Part shown: positions 52,956 to 64,000 of the stretch, piece by piece
Numbering within the stretch: position 1 is the first letter of the stretch
How the letters are laid out: each line of letters opens with the position of its first letter
Assembly: GCA_040954595.2 (NCBI GenBank)
Contig: CM082580.2
Location: forward strand, 12,586,001-12,650,000
Reading direction: 5' to 3'
DNA: 64,000 bases
Source of the DNA: Balanoglossus misakiensis
Taxonomy: Eukaryota; Hemichordata
Notes under the pieces: generated by a model
Databases searched by the model: none
Told to the model about the DNA's origin: nothing
The model's input: the letters and a program-made list of their open reading frames with translations, nothing else
Made by a program: the position numbers and the translations under genes

Positions 52956-55900
52956 ATGACGAACTGCCGCACCTTTCTGAACCGTCGAACTTTGAAGACT
53001 CGTGGCAAGACGTTGTACGTCCTCCTGACCACAATTCTACTTCTCCAACTCCTGCTGTTGTTCATCGTCAACAAAAACAACAAACAACTGGAACAGCTCA
53101 GTCGCAAGACACAGGTCGACGACGACGGGGATCTCGGATGGAAGGTCGTCGCCAACATCGACAGAAACCCTCAACTGAACGGGAGTTCTTTCACGGCGGC
53201 GTATGGGCCAATAACGGACGTCGTTAGAAAGACTGCGAATTTCAGGCACACACCTTTCCCCCGAAGAGAGCGTAAGTCTAATTGGTTACGTCACGTACTG
53301 TGATCACTTACAATACCAGGTGGGCATGTTCAATCACAGGCAGTCTACAGCGAGAAGGACATGTAACTAGCGGCATGTCTATGGTGACCATTGATTTCTG
53401 CACAGCGTCGTGGAATAAACTACTATTGCGTACAATGAAAAGTTACGTTTCGACCAAATATTTCACATCTATTCTTCCAGGCGTCAACATAACAGACGAT
53501 GAAATCAACAGCTTTCCGTGGAAAGAAGAAACTAAATTCAAGTTCCTTCAATTTCTTGAGCCTTTCTTGTTCAGCGACGAGTTGGGCCCAGATAGTGACA
53601 GCCAGTGCCCAATACCACAAGTGCCGCCGCCAGAGGGCCTATGTCGAGATGTTGCATGGGATTGTAACTTCAGTCCTACGTTTGTTTACCACGACAGGGA
53701 GAAAAGGTGAGAGAGAATAACCGACAATGTGTCTAAGAACAGGGACGGATATTCTTGCTATCCTTCTATGTGGCAAGCTCTGTTTACCGCAACAATGATG
53801 TAAAAAAAATACACACGTCGAGGCAGTGTGAAGTTTTCGACCTTTCAATCTCTTGTTTCCATGGTACCAACAATATAACTCTCCCATTAATTTTGCGTGT
53901 GTTTCTTTCAACCACCAGAAAATTATTTGTAAACTGCAGTGGTGAGTTCCGAGTGAACTTTGTGGATCGTGAGGAGTCGGAGGTTGCTCTTCCCAATCGC
54001 AAATTTGCCAGGGATCCAGAATGGCAGGTCTATCGCGGACATCAAACAATCGACTTCCGTTCGCAGTTTGCTGATATTGAGTGTAAAATGGAGAAAGACG
54101 GCAGGTAGGCACATTTAATAGGTAGACTCTTTTGCGGACTCGGAGACTACCGACGCAAGGATTCTTTCTTCAGTCTCCCCATGTGTCTCACTTATCGAGT
54201 GGTTTTGCAAATTGGATGTTTGTTCGCAATATAGCGAGAATCAAGATGATTCAAGAAGGGCACTATTGAAATGACAGACAATTGCCTATATTACCTATTA
54301 GGTTTAAAACCTCTGGGGATCTATTCAAACGATAGCCACATGTAACTTTACCCCCATGGAGCCTTTCTGTGGGCATGTTAGTCACGTGATTCTAATGGAG
54401 TAAACAAGCTTTATTTATCTCTAAAGGATCGTTGCTTCTCACCACAACTATCGAACCCAGTTCATTCCCAACAACAAAACGGAGGAGCAGATTCGCGTTT
54501 TCGATGAAAAGGTAATGAGGCTCTTCCACAGTTTATGATCTCAAGAAACTGGTATACATTTTACTGTACAGGAAGCTCCTGTTGCCCGTAGGCACAACAC
54601 CTGTCCGTTTTATATCTGCTTTTCCGTATCCCTTCAAGTCAATATCGATCGCTCCTAACGTTTATCTGTAAATCATTATGCTGAGGCACTTCGACAACTA
54701 ACTTGGGTCCCGTTTTTTTTTTTCATTTTCCCAGAAAGCTAGAGAGCCTGATTGGGAACCGCTGTCAATATTGTCGATCAGTTTAGACTCCCTTTCTAGA
54801 GCTCATTTTCACCGGAAGTGTGGGCTTCCAAAAACGGCAAATCTAATCAGGCAGCTGTACTATCCGTCTGATCATCGTGGTGAGTGCATGGGCCGTGGCC
54901 GTTAGCTGCGTTTTGAACACAACGTATCAGATATCAAAAGCGATGATTATTTTAAATAATTTAGCTTTGCACGAGTCATGGGTAAAGGAATTGGCATTCA
55001 AATCAGGCATGTCATGCCATAATGGCCACCTTACACGTTTGATGACCCTGGTGAGATAATTGATGGTGTTTAATTTCATCTATTTGGGCAGACGATTCAA
55101 CGGCCAGAGACGGTAAAGACGCTGTACAAAGCCACCGTGCTTTTCTCTTCAACAGAGTGAACTCGATCAGTGGTATAACAGCGATGAATCTTTATCCACT
55201 ATATGCAGGTGAGAAGACAAAAAATAAGTGGAAAAATAAAATTCGACAAGCTATTGACATATCCATACCATACGTCATTCCGATTTCTCTTTTATTGACA
55301 ACGTGTATAATCTGCAATCATTACCACAGGTGAATATTTTAGCCGAGAAGATGAAGAAGAAAGGGTGTTGAAACACGCGTAAGTTTTAACTCACTTGTAA
55401 GGTTAGTTTTGATTGGTCAGTTCCTTTGTCAAGTTACTATTGAAATTTAAACAGGTGTACAGCAGGTGCATGATTGACTGCTATAATTCATGTGGATACG
55501 CCTTCCAAGGCGTTGCATATTTCCCAAATTGTGTGTCAAATACACTTAGTGAGAACTGGAGAAATGAAAAATTCTTAGATCATTCTGTATTTTCTTAGAC
55601 TTGTAAAACCTGTGACAGAATGGATGTGGCAGTATGCAAATCAGCGCGGTTATCTGACCAGCTACGGTATTGACACGGGGAATGGTCTGATGGGCACTCG
55701 CACAATTTGTAAGGTACGTGATAAACAGCGTGTTGAACGCACATCAAATCTCAAAAAGAATGAAACTATACTATCACTTTATGTTAGCTGTTCACGTCGA
55801 AGCTAGCTTACGATAAGCATCGTGCAGGTATTGTACACGAGCAACGCCAATGACGTATTGCATATCGTACACAGGACTGCACCAATCGCCCAGGAGCATT

Positions 55901-58174
55901 GCCACACTTCGAACACCTGTGGGTAGCGCGCGAGAACTCGCTGGTGTCCACCAATGGCAAGACGGGCAGACAGGTTTGGTCTGGTCTGTGCGAGGGTGAC
56001 TCCATGCTGCACGATTACATCATCAACTACACCAGAGATTTCTTGGCGTCCGATTACCCGGCAAAATGGGCAGCGTTTGATCTGAACGCGCAACACAGGT
56101 GAGGGAAATATTCACAAAGTAGTGATATTTAATCTGATCCGCACACAGTCAATCAACGATTTATCTGCGTCGAGCGGCAAAACTAACGTGTGTTTTTTAA
56201 ATTTTACAGGGCCGAACACGAATCAATAAACCAAGTTGATGACAGTCTTGTCGGTTTTCTCCGAAATGTGATGGACGAACACCCGAACCTTGTGATCGTA
56301 AGTCATTGGTCAATCATGACACGTGACATCTCAGCTACCGTGAAACCCCAATTATTTGAGCAACAGCCCATCAATAGACCCTAATGTACAAAATATTTCT
56401 CGACATCCAGTTCAGTTCAGACAGTTCCGATTCAGACAATTCTTTGTAGCGGACTAATTCCTCAAACGGATCTCGTTTCAGTTTTTGTTTGGCGACCACG
56501 GTCAGATCTACGAGGGAGAAGCTGGCAAACATCTTGGGAGCCATTTAGAAGTCTTACTGCCTTTCCTGTCAATCATCGTTCCCGACCATGTCATCAAATC
56601 ACACCCGCAGTGGGAGAGAAATCTTCTCCTCAATAGTCGCAGATACACAGTGAGTGATTTGATTGCATATAATCTGTTTTCTACGCCTGACAATGTCAAT
56701 TTTGCATAATATATAGAGGGGCACGGCGTTCATAAGCTCCTGGCAGATTTTTTACACATACATGTATATGCTTTGGGTTTGGTTACTCCTGCAGGCTGTA
56801 CACTGCGCATTTCAACGTGCTATAATCTCTCTGTCTCTCTCCTTTCCTACCGTACAGGTATTCTATGACGTACACAAGACGATGAAGTCGCTTCTACACT
56901 ACCCACGTCTTGATGACGTCAGTGGGCACATGCACAATCTATCATATAACCTGCTCACCGATATCATACCGAAGTAAGTGCAGGGTCATCTAGGCAAAAT
57001 AAATTTCCAATGATAACCCCGTCGATTAAGAGAGTATGGAGTATCATGCCAAAATCCATAAATCAAAATATTGTATTGCAAACTTCCAGACTGTAATTTA
57101 TTGTTGACACATTTACAGGGGTCGCAGTTGCAGCAGTGCAGGTATTCCCAGTTGGTCGTGTGCGTGCAACATGCCCCAGGTGAGTTATTTTGAGTTATAC
57201 TGTAAAGCTAACTACACACTACACTACACTACACTACACTGCATTACATTGAACGTACGATTTTCCAATTTTCCAGGTTCTCCAAAGGAAGAACTGGACC
57301 GAAGACCACTATCGATTTGTGGAACAAGCGATTGTTGAAATAAACAAAAAGCACTCCAAGGTACTGATACCAACGTTTTACAGTTCTCATGAAGATGGTA
57401 TTTCAACTAACCATTGTGCTGTTATGTTTTGAAGCCACGTTTCTCGTCACATACACAGAAAACCAAGTGTTTTTGGTGTAGTGCGGTACTATACGCAATA
57501 CATGTAGTACCAAAGATGGCGTTGATCGTCACGTGACCATTGTTCACGTGACACAGCGACGCGGCGTTCAGGCCATTTTAAAAGGTAGAAGAATTAGGCT
57601 ATTTAATCATTTCAGGCACGATGGCTTTCTCTTATTTTATCAGGAAGCGCTGCTCGAGAAAGATCCGATGAACAGCAATACCACAACAGCATGCAGGGAT
57701 GTCCGACTATGGAACATAACAAGCATCATAGCTTACAAGCACGGCGAAAACCCCAAAGGTGAAGAGATGAATCAGTACAAGATAATCTTCACTGCGCATG
57801 AAGGGCCTTCCACGTGGCAATTGATGATTGATAGTCAGGGAATCATAAACTCTGTGAGTACTTTCAGACACCGTTAGTAATTGGCACAATCCCTGGAAAT
57901 CATCTCGTGACCCGTTATAATTTTGCATAATGATAGCACCCCACTGAATGACTCGTAGATGCATACAGTAAAGTTATGTAAACTTGACCATCATAATAAG
58001 CATTTGTGACTTATCAATATATCCTTAGTTGTTCATGCCACCTGACAGTCTTGTTCGCAATCTAACTTTCAGATCAAACAGATGTCGCGCTATCAGAAGT
58101 ACGAAGTATGTCAAGATCCACGTGTATCAATCGAATTTTGCGTGTGTAAACAGTTTCCACCTGGAACGCCGTGA
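52956..58174 (+). CDS. DUF229 family protein (sulfatase/alkaline-phosphatase fold), type II membrane
   Basis: Sixteen exons: 52956-53271, 53481-53706, 53919-54104, 54427-54511, 54735-54879, 55119-55208, 55330-55378, 55599-55713, 55875-56098, 56210-56297, 56482-56649, 56858-56973, 57119-57179, 57277-57360, 57644-57853 and 58073-58174. Total 754 residues, phases consistent. The N-terminus has a basic stretch then a signal anchor (LYVLLTTILLLQLLLLFIV), predicting a Golgi or cell-surface luminal protein. The core has SLDSLSRAHF (about residue 288, the nucleophile-region motif), GIDTGNG, NAQHRAEHES and LFGDHGQ (metal-binding DHG), followed by a Cys-rich tail ending KQFPPGTP. DUF229 proteins keep the sulfatase fold but lack the Cys that becomes formylglycine; here the position is also Ser. 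The substrate is unknown. The exon 6 acceptor (GACGGTAAAG) is weak and was chosen because it alone keeps frame. Confidence 0.9.
57213..57242. repeat. (ACTAC)n pentanucleotide repeat
   Basis: About six imperfect units in the intron before the DUF229 exon at 57277. It is 35 bp from the acceptor. Confidence 0.85.
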
Positions 58175-58587
58175 GTGAGGCAGTGCTCTCGGTATCGACC
58201 AATTCTCATATTGATATATATGCAATATACATATTTTTTTATTCCAACTCTGCAAAATAAAAAGGCGCTGGGAGGTCCCAGAAGTTCTGGACCAACTGAA
58301 GTATAAAGTGTTTCTCGCATGATATGATCTCCAGAGCGCATATTAGCATACAGTATAAATAAAAGAATAACATCACACTCCTGGACATTCAGCTTTGCGA
58401 CAAGCCCACACGTCATTGCGGAGTGAAGCTATAGGTCGTTATGGATAAGTACAAGATAAGACAATCAAATCGTGACGTCAGCTTTCGACGGACGGCTCTT
58501 TGCGAACCGGGGCCCTGAGTGCCCAGCCGCCAAAGTGGCGCATAATCATCAGAATGAGGTCAAATAAAATGGCCGCCTTGTCGCTTC

Positions 58588-59655
58588 TCAACTTGGAGGT
58601 AAACTGCACTCGAAGCTGTGACTTTTCCAGATCATCGTCAATCTCTCACGTTCGTTTTCAAGTTTCTTCTTCTCTTCTTTGAGCCTTCTGTTCAGTGCGA
58701 CCTGAATTTTGTGTTCCTTTTTGAAATCAAAACAAAAAATAGCATCAAGGACACAGTGCTTCCATTTCATAAGATTTGGTACATATCTCTTTGAACAACA
58801 TTTACCTCAACAATTTGTGTCTCTTTCAGTTTCCGTTTCATTCGACATTTTGTGGCTGCTATTCGGTTTCGTTCTCGGCGCAAACTCCGCCTTTCCTCTT
58901 CTTCTTCTGTCATCTGCAAATGACATTCAAAATATGAGTCGTAATATAGCCTTGCGGTCTGTTTGCCTTCATCACTGGGCGTAAAGCGGAAATGACGTCA
59001 CGACCCTATAAAGTGTCAATATTAAAATTTTCTGGTCCCCGCCTGAACGGGCAGGTAATCGGAAGCAATCACAGTCCCTTTGAAATTTTATCTTGGTTGA
59101 TCAGGTGATTATGCGATAACTGCTGAAACTATATGTCAACATTCGTTATACAAAAATTATCATTTACCATTTAGAACATCCTAACACCAGTAAAAAATTC
59201 AGCCGACTGTTGGACAATAAATGGGATAGTACATACATGGTTATTTTGCAACATCTGAAAAGCACAAAAATATGCGAATTTCTACATGGGGGATGCTGCG
59301 CCTATCTTCGACCTTTCTGGTCAGGTGATGGACGCAGAGGTCAGCGAAAATTAATACGTACAACGTCATATCGCTTGGGGGACGCACACTCCGGTTTGAT
59401 CGTCACTTCCGGTAGTCCTTTCGATAGTCTCCTTGTCCTGATGGCGCTCTTCAGCTCGTCTTTGACGAGAGAAGTGTGAGTGATATCATGTTCCCAGTGA
59501 CCCTCGGTCTTAATATTCAAAAAAGAAACGCCTTTGCTTTCCTCTGTGTCTTTGTTGTACATTCTCTCTTCTAAAATGTGTGTCAGGCGAATATTATGCT
59601 TTGATGCAGGCTCGGGAAGCTGCCAGTCCTCCATGGCGGCGAGTTCCGTTACCAT
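58588..59655 (-). CDS. ATF3-like: bZIP transcription factor, ATF3/JDP2/FOS-like
   Basis: Three phase-0 exons: 59655-59362 (98 codons), 58913-58806 (36 codons) and 58716-58588 (42 codons plus stop), giving 176 residues; human ATF3 is of similar size. Exon 2 carries the basic region LRRERNRIAATKCRMKRK, which contacts DNA. From its cysteine, six heptads run through exon 3 to WKSHSFEC, the same spacing as FOS ending in LAAHRPAC. Exon 1 contains LVKDELKSAIRTRRL, close to the conserved ATF3 segment before the basic domain. It should act in the nucleus as a dimer on AP-1/CRE sites. Three sumoylation-type motifs (IKTE, VKDE, IKPE at K49, K65, K87) lie in exon 1. A second ATG (MEDW) in exon 1 could also serve as start. 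It is convergent with the DUF229 gene and divergent from BHMT. Confidence 0.85.
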
Positions 59656-60711
59656 GGAGACGATTTGTGGTCACTGCGGAAAAATGAGATCTTTATTAGC
59701 TCTCGCCAATAGCATGATAAAAACACGTTCCATTACATAGCATGGTGACATACATAGTTGCATGCATATATTGCATATATACATACATTTCAGATATATA
59801 GTTGCTAACAGGAAATTTTATGTGTAGATCTCTACGTGCAACTGCACGGCAATTCTCCGAATTCTAAGTCACGTGACAACGTGAACAATGGCTTCTGTTT
59901 GGCATTCCTGTCCAACTTTCGAAACGGAGACGACGTTTTCAAAGTTTCAGACAAGTTTCAAACAAACATCCGCATTCAAGAAAACTGAAATTCTCATCGG
60001 AACAATTACAATTCAATGTCAGATCTGAGACGACGAAGACAGTTCATTTTGGATTCTGACGACGCGGTTACTTGCGGTTCGTCCAATTGTATTGGCTGTT
60101 GTATCTATGTACGGTGGTGTTCGTATACGTGACCTATATAATGACATAGTTGAATGGCTAATGCTTGGTCACCTACCTATCAACAGCTACAAGAGCAGAA
60201 TGAAGATGATAGGCCTATTATAAACAGATTCACTACGTCGGCGATAATCTCCTGAAAAAAACTGGCAGTTTCGTTTGCGTTGTGCGCTTTAGCTACAGAC
60301 TGTTCGACATATCAGTGCACTATGCCATAGAGGCAAACAGTATTGACGTATGGTTTAAGGGGAACTCCCCACTTTACATATCACGGGACCGAGCAGACCG
60401 ATGACGTCGTAGTCGGTCATTGGTTAATATCAGATGTGCGGACGGCTGGCGATATGGTCTTTCCTTGAACCACAGTCGTCTCCGGATGTGTCCCCAATGG
60501 GGGCGCCCTTTGTGGTAGCATATATACGAGTATACCCTTCCCGTGGACCCTTCCAGATGATGATCTGACTTTATCTAAAAATGCAAATAAGCCACAATAC
60601 TTCTGAAAATCAGATGACCTTGAAACGTCAGAATTCGTCAAATTCTTAACAAAACTAGTCGTCAGTCGGAGTGTCTCTCATTTCAGTCCGGTTATACTCG
60701 CCGTCATCATC
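59656..60711. other. Divergent promoter region of the bZIP and BHMT genes
   Basis: About 1.06 kb separates the start codons. It includes the palindrome GTCACGTGAC at 59868-59877 and a TATATAATG at about 60135. No exon was recognised; the frame at 60417-60641 has no family likeness. Confidence 0.4.
59868..59877. promoter_or_regulatory. E-box palindrome GTCACGTGAC
   Basis: A perfect CACGTG E-box with symmetric GT/AC flanks (MITF/TFE/USF type) lies about 215 bp upstream of the bZIP start codon and about 840 bp before BHMT. Sequence match only. Confidence 0.35.
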
Positions 60712-63700
60712 ATGACTCATCAACAAGTGTCCGGTGGAAATTCACAAAAAGTATGTATCTTATATTGTAAATGCGTTTTTTTTCATGGGTTGAAAGGAAA
60801 TCGCACCCTTGGGCCTGTCGAATTGTCAGTCGCATCCTGTGCCACAACCTGGTCTATAGACATCGGTACAAAACCTAAAATGGTGTAAGCACCTAGACAC
60901 CTATATAGCTGCATAGAAATAGCCATTCGCACACAAGTGAACGGTGACTAAAATGACCCACAGATTATTCCCACAAACCTGCAGAAACCGTGGTTAACCT
61001 ATTGTTTCTGCAGGTTATGAGAGAGCCGTCACAAAACGTTCAGGGATAAAACACCTGTTGCATGCCATTTCTGTAACGCGTGTTGAGAGCGTTTTCGGGT
61101 ACAAAGTCTTCACGCGTTCAAATAAGATTGACACCAATAATCAATTTGCTCAACTGTGTCGATTTTTGAAATGCCGATAACACTGAAAATACGTTTCTAA
61201 TTTTAAAAAAAATATCGTAATAATACATTATGTAACAACAATAAGGTAGATAAAGTTCAAGTTTACGAGGGCGTGTCAAAGATGTTTTGTAAGTATTACA
61301 TAATTTACTGATGCTGTGGTTCCCCCCTCCTGCACCATCTGATAAATTTCCCTTTGTACGCTGGCTGATATAAATGGCAATTTTTAAGAAATAAAGTTTG
61401 TTATCATTCTGGTCTTGTTTAATTGTACTTGTTTGTCTCGTGCGCTCATCATCCATCACGATGTATTTATTTCTTATGTCACGTCAATGTAGGTCAAAAG
61501 GCTTGGACTGTTGGAAAGACTAGCTTCTGGCCGCCCGGTCATCGGTGACGGCAGTTTCGTGTTTACACTAGAGAAACGCGGATATGTCACCGCTGGACCG
61601 TTTACCTCAGAGGCCGCGGTCCAACACCCGGACGCAGGTGTGTATGAATTAAGTACAGGGGGTTAACTTTCGTTACTCCTCTCAACGTAGGGATGCCACA
61701 TCATGCATTCTTATGCACTGAAAAGATTTCCAACAACTCTTTTTGAATGGTGTTACGTATAAAACTTACTCGTCCATTGCTCCATTTGCTAAACCCATAC
61801 AGTCAAACAGCTGAGTCGTGAGTTCGTCCGCGCAGGTGCCGATGTCGTGCAGGCTTTCACGTTCTACTCAACGGACGACAAACTTCAATACACGGGTGAA
61901 TCAGACGCTGGCAACCAGACTGCAAATATCACTGTAGGTATAAAACAGAACTCATGAAAGAACATGTATCTCTCTGTGTGTTTCTTTCTGTCTCTCTGTC
62001 TTCTCACCGTCTCTGTGTGTCTCCCTATCTGTGTCTCTTTCTCCCCTCTCTATAAAGTGCAACCTGTACATGTACATACGCCCCTTCACCTCTGCTCTGT
62101 TGTCTGCTTGTATCAACTGTTCATGGAAATGACGGCGAGAAACTTACCTCTCAAATTCCATTCTTTCATGTTACGAGACCCACTCATCCTCTCTCTCTCT
62201 CTGTCCACAGAGTGACCAGTTGAACCGGGCAGCGTGCGACATTGCCAGAGAAGTAGCCGATGAAGGTAACGCTCTGGTGTGTGGCGGAATCTCGCCAACT
62301 CCCAGCTACACAGAGGACAAAGGCAAAGAGGCTGTGCAGAAAGAATTCCAAAAGCAGTGTCAGATTTTCATCGAAAAAGACGCAGACTTCTTATTAGCCG
62401 AGGTGTGTCCATTTAACAGTCGATAAAGTTGCTCTTCACGATTCGTGTTGCGTGTTTGTTTTCGCATGGCATTTGAAATTCTAGTACCTATGTTTACTCA
62501 CTGTCATTGTTGTCAGTTTTTCAGCGCAGTGGAGGAGTTGGAATGGGGCGTGGAAGTCCTCAAATCGTCCGGAAAACCAGTCGCTGCTACCATGAGGCTT
62601 GGGTTGACGGGAGACTTGAATGGAGTCAGTGTTGAAGAGTGTGCAGTCAGAATGGCCAGAACAGGTAGGCCTGGACGTCTTCCGTGCAGAATCCACCCAC
62701 GGCCCCTCCACATCATGAGCCCAACCACATGGACCAACGCACGATATAAAACTAAAAAGACTACGCAAACGTTGGCCGATATTTTCATGTTTTGAAACGG
62801 AACACCCTATGATTCAGTAACCCGCGTGTGCCGACTAAAAAATGAGCTTATGTACAGCGCCCTGCGGTCTCGTAAGATAGAGGTTTTGATTGGTCAGTTC
62901 CACAACAGGTGTATGAATGGTTTGACCAATAGGCCTAACGACAGGCTTTCCGAGGCTCTCACGCACACTGCAAAGAGATGTCTATCACTCGGTGAATTTT
63001 TGCCGCCATCAACAAGTGATATTCCCCCATCATTCATTTTCCACAGGGTGTGACATCATTGGCATCAACTGCTTGTATGATCCGGACACGTGCATCAAGA
63101 TCATGACGCGGATGAAGACCGCATTACAGGAGGCCGGGTTACAGCCCTATCTCATGGCTCAACCAGGAGGATTTTTTACGCAGGATGTTACTGAGAACAA
63201 GGACGGGCATATGGCTGTGTCTGAGTACCCGCTCGGTAAATAAACGACCATTAAATGTGTACAACAAAATTTAATACCCGAACTTATGAACAAATCAGGG
63301 AAACGCCAACGACGTAAACGATGATTGTGATAAGCTCTTAACAGTCGTAAGCTCAGTCTTGCTTGAATGTATTTACGCTGGTGTTCTCCTTCTCTTGATT
63401 TCAGCGATGGAGTCCCGACTTATCAGCCGAGCAGACGCTCACAGATTCGCCCGGAAAGCCTATGAGTTAGGCATACATTATATCGGCGGATGCTGTGGTT
63501 TTGAACCTTACCACATCAGAGCCATAGCTGAAGAGGTAATCAGTATTAGACATTTTATCCTGTTATGGGAATTTGACTGTTACGTCAGCCGTGTAATAGA
63601 ACGATTTCAGGCCAATTGCAGAGAGCGCCCTCGAACGACTGATCTTACAGTCTATTATCTCGTCTGTTTTTATCAGCTCGCTCCGGAAAGAGGATTTAGA

Positions 63701-64000
63701 CCACCAGGCCACGACAAAAACTCACTTTGGGGTGATGCACTTGCACTGAGTTCGGCACTGTCTGGTCAGAATGTCAAGTAAGTTCATTCTCCACTCTCCG
63801 GACGCCGGTGACGCTTTCACAGTGCAACCACAGTCCAGAATAGTTTTATATGTAGTAATAGTTACACTGTCAGCTAAATATAACACGGTTGTCAGAACAT
63901 TTGTACATTGACTATATTACAGTATGCTTTTCAACTGTTTGTGACTGAGTCCGTAAATTCTATAAATCTAACCTTTTTTCCATTTTCTCTTAGGGCCAGC
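60712..64000 (+). CDS. BHMT: Betaine-homocysteine S-methyltransferase (3' end missing)
   Basis: Exons: 60712-60750, 61493-61637, 61803-61933, 62211-62402, 62517-62664, 63047-63235, 63405-63535, 63677-63777 and the first 7 nt of the next at 63994. They encode 361 residues before the window edge; the family is about 400 long. BHMT transfers a methyl group from betaine to homocysteine in the cytosol, giving methionine and dimethylglycine. Visible motifs are [19 protein letters not shown] (substrate loop), INCLYDP with the first zinc-ligand cysteine, and [18 protein letters not shown] with the Cys-Cys pair that completes the zinc site. Exon 1 is tiny (13 codons) and chosen by ATG, donor GTATGT and phase 0. 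All zinc-site residues are present, so the protein should be active. Confidence 0.95.

Noticed and set aside
61118-61459. 113-codon minus-strand frame in BHMT intron 1
   Set aside because: AT-rich, no recognisable domain, and it overlaps nothing conserved.

Overview
The window is animal nuclear DNA. Its genes are broken into short exons by GT-AG introns, most of 100-1500 bp, and code for typical metazoan families: ZIP metal transporters, a glycine receptor, a DUF229 protein, a bZIP factor and betaine-homocysteine methyltransferase. The glycine receptor keeps the 68- and 83-nt exons known from vertebrates. The gene content and compact introns suggest an invertebrate deuterostome such as amphioxus or a hemichordate; I cannot choose between them from sequence alone.

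Layout. 1-15338, plus strand: three tandem SLC39A8/14-type zinc/iron/manganese transporter genes. The first is cut by the window edge. The second and third are complete, and parts of them are nearly identical even within introns. 16204-29984, minus strand: a complete eight-exon glycine receptor alpha-like gene, with TTAA-flanked miniature elements in one intron. 32105-33821, minus: a small three-exon multi-pass membrane gene (MS4A/CD20-like topology). 36678-51776, minus: a longer paralogue of that gene. 52956-58174, plus: a 16-exon DUF229 (sulfatase-like) gene. 58588-59655, minus: a three-exon ATF3/JDP2/FOS-like bZIP gene. 60712-64000, plus: BHMT, running off the right edge.

The most notable object is a 6.8-kb DNA transposon at about 36872-43706. 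It has short terminal inverted repeats (TAGGGAGGCC plus partial extension) and a 7-8 bp target duplication (CCCCTGG[T]). It carries a spliced gene for a protein of about 1169 residues. Acidic and Cys/His residues in that protein are spaced as in an RNase H-fold transposase with a long insertion (D516, D600, C646/H649, E916), as in hAT-type enzymes. The element sits inside coding exon 3 of the second MS4A-like gene: conceptual removal of the element plus one target copy leaves an 89-codon exon that is open to a stop and in phase with exon 2. A TTAA-flanked miniature element is nested in the non-coding arm of the transposon.

Neighbouring genes show no operon-like logic. ZIP copy 3 and the glycine receptor are convergent. 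The disrupted MS4A-like gene and the DUF229 gene are divergent, as are the bZIP gene and BHMT. The DUF229 and bZIP genes are convergent. Exon boundaries below come from reading splice sites, phase and family resemblance by eye; no alignment or transcript data were available.
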